Shown: positions 23,208-28,685 of the stretch, piece by piece
Numbering within the stretch: position 1 is the stretch's first letter
Layout of the letters: each line of letters starts with the position of its first letter
Assembly: GCA_934454115.1 (NCBI GenBank)
Contig: CAKSFQ010000026.1
Span: forward strand, 1-28,685
DNA length: 28,685 nucleotides
Direction: 5' to 3'
Source: an uncultured Clostridia bacterium
GTDB taxonomy: Bacteria > Bacillota > Clostridia > Monoglobales > Monoglobaceae
The notes under the pieces: model-generated
Told to the model about the DNA's origin: nothing
What the model saw: the letters and a program-made list of their open reading frames with translations, nothing else
Databases searched by the model: none
Position numbers and translations under genes: made by a program

Positions 23208-23672
23208 ATGAGATTTTCAACAGAAGAGGAAGTAAAAAAATGGCTGCGCGGACTGCCGTTATTGCGGAAAGAGCTTACCATGAAATCGGATTTTTATCAG
23301 GATTTGATTCGAGACAGTGCGAAAATGGGGACAGTCGGAGAAAAACATATTCACTATTATCAAACACAGATTGATGAGATTCACCAAAAACTGAAGGCAT
23401 TGGTTTCCTGTTTTGACAGCATGATGGAGTATTTGGCGCCGGAAGAGCGGAGTATTTTGACGGCACGATACGTCAACCAGCTTTATTGGGACGCGATTGA
23501 ATTTCATGTTCACTACTGCCGGCGGCAAGCAATACGGATTCATAACAACGCCGTGACGCGTCTGGTCGGCATTGAGATTGGAGGTAAAAAATCAAATGAG
23601 GAAGCCAAACAACATACAATCCCACGCACAGGCAGCGGAAAAACTCAAGGAGCTCTTGCACTGCGGCAATGA
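23208..23672 (+). CDS. Phage late-regulator-like protein (ArpU/RinA-type), 154 aa
   Basis: The segment from about residue 80 (EERSILTARYVNQLYWDAIEF, then CRRQAIRIHNNAVTRLV) has the length and pattern of a sigma region 4-like helix-turn-helix as in ArpU/RinA-type late regulators that sit just before phage terminase genes. The N-terminal half is helical and may form coiled coils. The C-terminal tail of about 25 residues overlaps the next gene and looks unconstrained. An AAAGGA site lies about 12 nt before the ATG, a little far. Function is inferred from pattern and position. Confidence 0.55.
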   Translation: MRFSTEEEVKKWLRGLPLLRKELTMKSDFYQDLIRDSAKMGTVGEKHIHYYQTQIDEIHQKLKALVSCFDSMMEYLAPEERSILTARYVNQLYWDAIEFHVHYCRRQAIRIHNNAVTRLVGIEIGGKKSNEEAKQHTIPRTGSGKTQGALALRQ

Positions 23673-23832
23673 GCGGGTCGAGCTGTCTGCCGCAAAGGAA
23701 ATTTTATCGCTGGCAGAGGAACTGGAAAGGGAAAGCGAAAAGGAACAAACCGTTGCGCTGACCGTCAACATCCGCATTGTCGGCGAAAGTCAGGAGGATC
23801 CGGATGAAAAAAATAATGCAAAAGACGCTTGA
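23596..23832 (+). CDS. Candidate small terminase subunit, 78 aa
   Basis: A short helical protein containing ERVELSAAKEILSLAEE, like the repeat seen in small terminase subunits and terminase-adjacent proteins of Firmicutes phages, followed by a beta-like end (TVALTVNIRIVG). It would recognise phage DNA and hand it to TerL. The ATG at 23596 has GGAGG 11 nt upstream; a TTG further up is a poorer start. It overlaps both neighbours, ending 29 nt inside terL. It lacks an obvious helix-turn-helix, so it may be only the oligomerising part or an unrelated adaptor. Confidence 0.5.
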   Translation: MRKPNNIQSHAQAAEKLKELLHCGNERVELSAAKEILSLAEELERESEKEQTVALTVNIRIVGESQEDPDEKNNAKDA

Positions 23833-25213
23833 TCTTTCTCTGACCGCAACCCAAAAAAAATTTATTGACGCCAAGGCAGACGAGGTTTTGTTTGGCGGCG
23901 CTGCCGGCGGCGGTAAGTCCTACGGACAACTGGTTGACGCGCTGCTTTATGCCCTGCGCTATCCCAAAAGCCGACAGCTTATTCTGCGCCGCACCTTCCC
24001 GGAGTTGGAGCATTCGATCATCTATACCTCTTTGCAGTTTTTTCCTGCCGATGCCGCAACATACCGGAGCAGCAACCATCGCTGGGAATTTTTAAACGGC
24101 TCTCTGATCGAATTTGGCTACTGTGCGGCAGAAAAGGATGTGCTGCGCTACCAGGGCGCGGAATACGATGTGGTACGCTTTGACGAGCTGACCCACTTTA
24201 CGGAAGAACAATACACCTACCTGCTCTCGAGGATTCGCGGGGTCAACCGCTATCCCAAGCAAATGAAATCCAGCACCAACCCCGGTGGCATCGGGCATAG
24301 CTGGGTCAAGCGCCGGTTTATTGACGGGCATACGCCGGGCGAGGGCTTTCTGGATTCCGATACCGGTGCAAGCCGGATTTTTATCCCCTCCTTTGTCAGT
24401 GACAACGTTTTTTTAATGCGCGCCGACGCCGATTATCAAAAAAGACTGGAGCAGCTGCCGGAGGCAGAGCGAAAGGCATTGCTTTACGGACAATGGGATA
24501 TCTTTGACGGACAGGTCTTTACGGAATGGCAAAACAACCCCAAGGGCTACGAAACAAGACAGTTTTCCCATGTGATCCGACCTTTTCCGATTCCGAAGGA
24601 ATGGCGGCGGTTTCGCACCTTTGACTTTGGTTATGCCAAGCCGTTTGCCGTGTGCTGGTTTGCGGTCGATCATGACGGCCGCGCCTATCTGTACCGCGAG
24701 CTGTACGGATGCACCGGCGCCCCGGACACCGGCGTACGCTGGACCGCGCAAAAGATTGCCAAGGAGATTCGCGCCATTGAGGATCGCGAAGAGCGCGGTA
24801 TGTCGGTCTGCGGCTACGCCGACCCTGCTATCTGGAACGCCACCGGATCGACCGAGGGGAGCATTGCCGCCATGATGGAGCGCGAGGGCGTATATTTTGA
24901 AAAGGGAAAAAACGACCGCCTGGCCGGAAAAATGCAGGTGCATTACCGGCTGGCCTTTGACGAAAACGGAATTCCCATGTTTTACGTCTTTGACCACTGC
25001 AAGAATATGATCCGCACGCTGCCACAGCTGCATTATGACAGCGTCAATCCGGAGGATGTCGATACCAGACAAGAGGATCACCTCTATGATGCCCTGAAGT
25101 ATTTTTTTATGAGTGATCCGATCGCCCCGCGCATGGACAGGAAACAAAAGCCCCTGCCCTATAACCCGCTGGCAACCGAAAAACTGTCGGATTATCACCG
25201 TTTTGTCTTATAG
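23804..25213 (+). CDS. terL: Phage terminase large subunit
   Basis: The 469-aa DNA-packaging motor. The ATPase domain has Walker A GGAAGGGKS (31-39) and Walker B VVRFDE with Asp127-Glu128, and SSTNPGG as coupling motif. The nuclease domain contains FDFGYAKPF and an Asp in YADPAIW, and ends with EDHLYDALKYFF, in line with an RNase H-like metal site. Everything needed looks intact. The ATG at 23804 follows AGGAGG by 6 nt. It is followed by chromosomal ruvX rather than portal and capsid genes, so this is the right end of the phage gene set. Confidence 0.92.
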   Translation: MKKIMQKTLDLSLTATQKKFIDAKADEVLFGGAAGGGKSYGQLVDALLYALRYPKSRQLILRRTFPELEHSIIYTSLQFFPADAATYRSSNHRWEFLNGSLIEFGYCAAEKDVLRYQGAEYDVVRFDELTHFTEEQYTYLLSRIRGVNRYPKQMKSSTNPGGIGHSWVKRRFIDGHTPGEGFLDSDTGASRIFIPSFVSDNVFLMRADADYQKRLEQLPEAERKALLYGQWDIFDGQVFTEWQNNPKGYETRQFSHVIRPFPIPKEWRRFRTFDFGYAKPFAVCWFAVDHDGRAYLYRELYGCTGAPDTGVRWTAQKIAKEIRAIEDREERGMSVCGYADPAIWNATGSTEGSIAAMMEREGVYFEKGKNDRLAGKMQVHYRLAFDENGIPMFYVFDHCKNMIRTLPQLHYDSVNPEDVDTRQEDHLYDALKYFFMSDPIAPRMDRKQKPLPYNPLATEKLSDYHRFVL

Positions 25214-25261
25214 CCGCAGCCAAAAAGCAAAATCTGAGGATGGCTTTTCTTTGGCTGGGGC

Positions 25262-25290
25262 TTGCTATTTTTAACCGGCTATGATACAAT
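25262..25290 (+). promoter_or_regulatory. Promoter of ruvX
   Basis: TTGCTA, 17 bp, TACAAT with an extended -10 (TGA). It starts about 50 nt after terL, so the chromosomal genes have their own promoter. Confidence 0.65.
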
Positions 25291-25333
25291 AGGACGAAAG
25301 AATGATTTTGACCGCAAAAAGCGAGGTAACAGC

Positions 25334-25747
25334 ATGCGGATACTTGGAATTGACTATGGAGACAGCCGAACCGGCTTCGCCATTTCGGACCCGCTGGGCT
25401 TCGGCGCCGGCACCTTGCCCCCGTGCAAGGAAAAGAACATGCGCAAGGTTGCGGACTATGCCGCTGCCCTCGCCAAGGAAAAGGACGTTGGCCTGATTAT
25501 TTTGGGGTTTCCCAAAAATATGAACGGCAGCATCGGTCCCCGTGGTGAAAAAACGCAGATCTTTGCCGGAATGCTGGAGGAACGGCTCGACATCCCCGTG
25601 AAGCTTTGGGATGAGCGGCTCACCACGGTTTCTGCCCATATTTTAATGAACGAGACCAATGTTCGCGGTCAAAAGCGCAAGGACAGCGTGGACAGCATCT
25701 CGGCCGCGTTTCTTTTGCAGTCTTATCTTGACAGTACCCGCATATAA
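25334..25747 (+). CDS. ruvX: RuvX/YqgF family: putative Holliday junction resolvase or pre-16S rRNA nuclease
   Basis: A 137-aa RNase H-fold protein. The N-terminal GIDYGDSRTG carries the first metal-binding Asp (residue 7), LWDERLTT the second acidic site, and DSVDSISAAFLLQ the C-terminal Asp. Family members act on the 5' end of pre-16S rRNA and have been proposed as Holliday junction resolvases. ATG at 25334 with GAGG 7 nt upstream gives the standard N-terminus. It is followed by a DUF1292 gene as in most Firmicutes, but the usual upstream ireB and alaS are replaced by phage genes. Confidence 0.92.
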   Translation: MRILGIDYGDSRTGFAISDPLGFGAGTLPPCKEKNMRKVADYAAALAKEKDVGLIILGFPKNMNGSIGPRGEKTQIFAGMLEERLDIPVKLWDERLTTVSAHILMNETNVRGQKRKDSVDSISAAFLLQSYLDSTRI

Positions 25748-25770
25748 ACGATCCATAAGGAGGAAAAACC

Positions 25771-26055
25771 ATGGCACAATTACCCGAAAACCCACACTTA
25801 ATTGATCTGATTGACGAGGACGGAACCACCGTCACCTTTGAGCATTTAGACACGGTTCGTTATCAGGATAACGACTACGCCGTTTGCATCCCCTATGACG
25901 ATGATGAGGACGAGGTAACCGAGGTCGTTGTCTTTCACGTGGATGTGGACAAGGAGGATGACTGCTTAGAGCAGGTGGACGACCCGGCGCTTTTGGACGC
26001 GGTATATGACCTGTTTAAGCAGCAGCACCTTGATGAATTTGATTTTGAAGATTAG
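25771..26055 (+). CDS. DUF1292 (YrzB-like) protein
   Basis: A 94-aa very acidic cytosolic protein of the DUF1292 family: LIDEDGTTVTFEHLDTVRYQDNDYAV, a poly-acidic loop (DDDEDE), then VVVFHVDVDKED. The function is unknown, but it is conserved next to ruvX in Firmicutes. AAGGAGG lies 8 nt before the ATG and the gap to ruvX is 23 nt, so the two are co-transcribed. Confidence 0.88.
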   Translation: MAQLPENPHLIDLIDEDGTTVTFEHLDTVRYQDNDYAVCIPYDDDEDEVTEVVVFHVDVDKEDDCLEQVDDPALLDAVYDLFKQQHLDEFDFED

Positions 26056-26140
26056 GATTTTAAGAGGCGGCTTTCTGCCAAAACGATGTTAACATACACG
26101 GCAATCTTCATCTTGTGATAAAATAAAAGAGGCGATTTTT

Positions 26141-27031
26141 ATGTATTGCAGAAAATGCGGCGCACAGCTTACCGAAAATGCCCGGTTTTGCAGCCGCTGC
26201 GGAGAGGGCATTACCCCTCCGAAGACAAACCCGGCCGGCGAAACTGCCCGCGGCAATGAAACAGACACGATCCCTGCGCCGGATTATCAATTTTATGACC
26301 CGTCAGCCGTCAAAGAAAAACGGCAGCCCCGCAGGCTTTTTTGTGTATTTTCCGCACTATGCAGCATCCTGGCCGTCGCACTCCTGTTTGCAGACTGGTT
26401 TGCGATCCATTATTCCACCATCTTTCAAAGCGGCATACTGCGCCTGACTTTTTTCCGCGTCGGCTATCTCGGAAGCCTTTTGCAAAAGGTTTCCGGCATT
26501 TCTTCGGATCTGTCCCTGCTGCCGATTTACCTTACTTGTGTCGGTCTGACCGTTTCCGTTTTGCTGAGCCTTTTGGGATCGGTCGGCGCATGGTGCAACC
26601 GGCCGCGGCTTGGCGCACTGGGCGTCACAGGCAATGTGCTGGGCTTTGTCTTGACCTTGTTTCTTTTGATTTATACCGCGGTTTTGGGTGCGCTGCTGCG
26701 CAGCCATATAGCGCTGCTAACGGAAAACGTGCTGCTTTTGACCGCAGCCCCGTATTGTATGCTGCCGCTCTTTGCCGCCGGATTTGTTTTCTCCCTCCTG
26801 TTGCTGCGCGGCAGCGAAAAGAAAACGTATCTTCCGCCGCTGCTGATCAGTACGCTTGGCGCCCTTGCCATCATGGTACTTGCTTTCCTGATTATGATTG
26901 GCGTTCGGTTGGTTTTTCAGAATGTCGCCGCGCCTTCGTCTGATCCTCTGTTCCGGGAGAGCCCCGATACCGGCGAGTATTACTATGATTTCTTCGGCGG
27001 TGATGACGATACCGGCGTATTGCCGCGGTAG
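26141..27031 (+). CDS. Zinc-ribbon membrane protein, function unknown
   Basis: A 296-aa protein beginning with a zinc ribbon (Cys3, Cys6, Cys17, Cys20; CRKCG and CSRCG), then a Pro-rich linker with PAPDYQFYDPSA, and about five hydrophobic segments (roughly 65-90, 123-150, 158-182, 188-213, 222-246) and an acidic, glycine-rich tail (YYDFFGGDDD). Such zinc-ribbon plus membrane proteins are common in Firmicutes and mostly uncharacterised. The ATG follows GAGG by 8 nt and an extended -10 (TGTGATAAAAT) lies about 30 nt upstream. No partner gene suggests a role. Confidence 0.75.
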   Translation: MYCRKCGAQLTENARFCSRCGEGITPPKTNPAGETARGNETDTIPAPDYQFYDPSAVKEKRQPRRLFCVFSALCSILAVALLFADWFAIHYSTIFQSGILRLTFFRVGYLGSLLQKVSGISSDLSLLPIYLTCVGLTVSVLLSLLGSVGAWCNRPRLGALGVTGNVLGFVLTLFLLIYTAVLGALLRSHIALLTENVLLLTAAPYCMLPLFAAGFVFSLLLLRGSEKKTYLPPLLISTLGALAIMVLAFLIMIGVRLVFQNVAAPSSDPLFRESPDTGEYYYDFFGGDDDTGVLPR

Positions 27032-27204
27032 ATGCCCGATATGCCTTGATTTGCCATTTACCTGCCGAGGTCATATTGTGATCGGGCACGCGATGGCCGA
27101 AAGAAGCCTTGCTTCCGGCCATTATAAAATCTGTCTCTGACAGCGATTTTCGCTCGATGAGGCTGATTTTTTTTCACATTACAATTCACACAATAGGAGG
27201 AGCT

Positions 27205-28548
27205 ATGAAATCATTTTACAAACGATTCTTTTTACTGATGATCCCGATGGCGCTCAAAGAGCTTATCTCATCGCTGGTCAATCTGATTGATACGATTATG
27301 GTCGGGAGACTTGGCGAGACTGCCATCGCAGCCGTCGGCATCGGAAACCAGGTCTACTTTCTCTACACCGTATTTCTGTTTGGCATCAGCTGCGGCGCCG
27401 GTGTTTTTGCCTCCCAGTTTTGGGGAAAGCAAAACATCAAAGAGATGCGGAGCATCCTGGGACTTAATATCTTGCTGGCCTTTGCGCTTTCCCTGATTTT
27501 TGTTGCCGCTGCGCTTTTTATCCCTGTACCGATTTTTCATGCCTTTCATGCAAGTCCGGAGGTTTTGCGTGCCGGCGTTCCCTATCTTCAGATTGTCTGT
27601 ATCGGGTATCTGGCAACCGCAATTACCACCGCTTTTGACATGAGCGTATGCTGCAGCGAACGCGCGGCGCTCCCGTTTTTAGTGCGTGCTGTCGGACTTG
27701 TTGTCAACATTGTACTGAACTGGATTTTGATTTTCGGCCACTTCGGCGTACGCGCCATGGGCGTAAACGGCGCCGCGATTGCCACCGTCATTGCAAGGTT
27801 TTCTGAGCTCGCCGTGATGCTCGCAGTCGTTTACGGAAAAAAGATGATTCAGGCTGCCGGATTTTCACAGCTTTTTTCGATCCGAAAAGACCTTGTCGTA
27901 CAATTCTTAAAAACTGCAACGCCGGTCATTCTTAACGAAATGGCATGGGCGCTTGGCATTACCTCCTATACTTGGGTCTTTGCACGAATCAGCAGCGACG
28001 CCATGGTTATCATTACCATTGTGCAAAACATTGAACGCCTGATGCTGGTATTTTTCCATGGCGGCGGCAACGCAGCCGGCGTCTTTATCGGCAAGGCGGT
28101 GGGCGCGCAAAAGTACAAGCAAGCCTATCTTTATGCCAAAAAGCTGATGTTTTTATCCTCTTGTACCGCGCTTGTCCTGTCCGCCGCATTTATTCTGCTG
28201 CGGCCCGTCATTTTAATGCCGTACAATATTTCAGAGGGCGTGTACCGGCAGGCGATGCACCTTTTGCTTCTGGTTGCAGTTATGATGAATGTAAAATCCA
28301 TGACCTTCCTGCTGATTGTCGGGGTGTTCCGCAACGGCGGCGATACCCGGACGGCCTGTCTGATCGATATCGGATCGGTTTGGTGTATCGGCGTACCCAT
28401 GGTTTTGCTTGGCGGATTTGTCCTTCATCTTCCGCTCTTTTATGTCTATCTCATGATGTATGCCGAGGAAGTCGTGAAGCTGGTGATGGCTACCCTGCAT
28501 TTTTGCAGCAAAAAGTGGATGAAAAACGTGGTATCCGATCTGTCCTGA
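27205..28548 (+). CDS. MATE-family efflux transporter
   Basis: A 447-aa polytopic protein with 12 expected helices in two bundles. The N-terminus (LLMIPMALKELISSLVNLIDTIMVGRLGETAIAAVGIGNQ) is the classic MATE opening, with the matching second-half region near residue 230 onward (VILNEMAWALGITSYTWVFARISSDAM). MATE proteins export cationic drugs or metabolites in exchange for Na+ or H+. The frame is open from 27109 but ATG at 27205 has AGGAGG 4 nt upstream. The 173-nt gap before it holds two GC-rich dyads (27032-27087, 27091-27122) and no clear consensus promoter. Substrate unknown. Confidence 0.9.
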   Translation: MKSFYKRFFLLMIPMALKELISSLVNLIDTIMVGRLGETAIAAVGIGNQVYFLYTVFLFGISCGAGVFASQFWGKQNIKEMRSILGLNILLAFALSLIFVAAALFIPVPIFHAFHASPEVLRAGVPYLQIVCIGYLATAITTAFDMSVCCSERAALPFLVRAVGLVVNIVLNWILIFGHFGVRAMGVNGAAIATVIARFSELAVMLAVVYGKKMIQAAGFSQLFSIRKDLVVQFLKTATPVILNEMAWALGITSYTWVFARISSDAMVIITIVQNIERLMLVFFHGGGNAAGVFIGKAVGAQKYKQAYLYAKKLMFLSSCTALVLSAAFILLRPVILMPYNISEGVYRQAMHLLLLVAVMMNVKSMTFLLIVGVFRNGGDTRTACLIDIGSVWCIGVPMVLLGGFVLHLPLFYVYLMMYAEEVVKLVMATLHFCSKKWMKNVVSDLS

Positions 28549-28649
28549 TAAACTTGTTTTCAAAACAAAAGGGGCGCCGCATTAGCCGCCACCGGATAAG
28601 AAAACATTAGTTTTGAAGCCGTATTTTAAGTTTATGCTGCGTCAAAAAA

Positions 28650-28680
28650 CCGCCGTATACGTCAGTATTACGGCGGCTTT
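28650..28680 (+). terminator. Terminator downstream of the MATE gene
   Basis: CCGCCGTA pairs with TACGGCGG (8 bp), and an inner TAC/GTA extends the stem past a bulged T; CTTTTCTT follows on the plus strand. It lies about 100 nt past the MATE stop; that gap holds only a small TTGTTTT/AAAACAA dyad. Confidence 0.7.
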
Positions 28681-28685
28681 TCTTC

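Noticed and set aside
19381..25213. Complete inducible prophage
   Set aside because: Capsid, protease, most tail, lysis and integrase genes are missing and no att repeats were found by eye.
1..28685. CRISPR array or insertion sequence
   Set aside because: No regularly spaced repeats and no transposase reading frame were seen on either strand.

Overview
The window looks like a chromosomal segment from an anaerobic, Gram-positive Clostridia-type bacterium (Bacillota). The reasons are strong GGAGG ribosome sites, ruvX next to a DUF1292 gene, MarR and ABC exporter genes typical of gut Clostridia, and a fermentation operon dense in oxygen-sensitive Fe-S proteins. The genus cannot be fixed from sequence alone.

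Layout. (1) 1-1700: the edge of an AT-rich mobile element with an ArdA-like antirestriction gene cut by the window edge and an unknown companion gene, next to tRNA-Ser(GGA). (2) 2117-14976: one leftward operon of 12 genes with a consensus promoter and a terminator. In transcription order it runs malate dehydrogenase, fumarase, hdrB, hdrC, hdrA, flxD(mvhD), flxC, flxB, flxA, fumarate reductase Fe-S subunit, fumarate reductase flavoprotein, AspT/SucE-type transporter. (3) 15013-19284: a MarR-regulated heterodimeric ABC exporter. (4) 19381-25213: a small, permuted set of phage genes (tail protein, portal, CI/LexA-type repressor, late-regulator-like protein, small and large terminase) with no capsid, lysis or integrase gene. 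(5) 25262-28680: ruvX, DUF1292, a zinc-ribbon membrane protein and a MATE exporter.

The main find is the operon in (2). It encodes the whole reductive branch from oxaloacetate to exported succinate. Its fumarate reductase has no membrane anchor or cytochrome. Instead it is locked into the same transcript as a complete HdrABC-FlxABCD set, which is known elsewhere as a flavin-based electron-bifurcating NADH dehydrogenase/disulfide reductase. The simplest reading is a soluble complex in which NADH enters at FlxA, HdrA bifurcates, one branch reduces ferredoxin and the other reaches fumarate through HdrB/HdrC and FrdB/FrdA. That would recover energy from NADH-driven succinate fermentation as reduced ferredoxin. 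The gene content and order are seen directly; the bifurcating fumarate reduction is inference.

Other items worth attention are a ~95-nt element at 21960-22050 with two mutually exclusive pairings, a short leader ORF and Rex-like site ahead of the succinate operon, and symmetrical operator repeats in the phage repressor switch.
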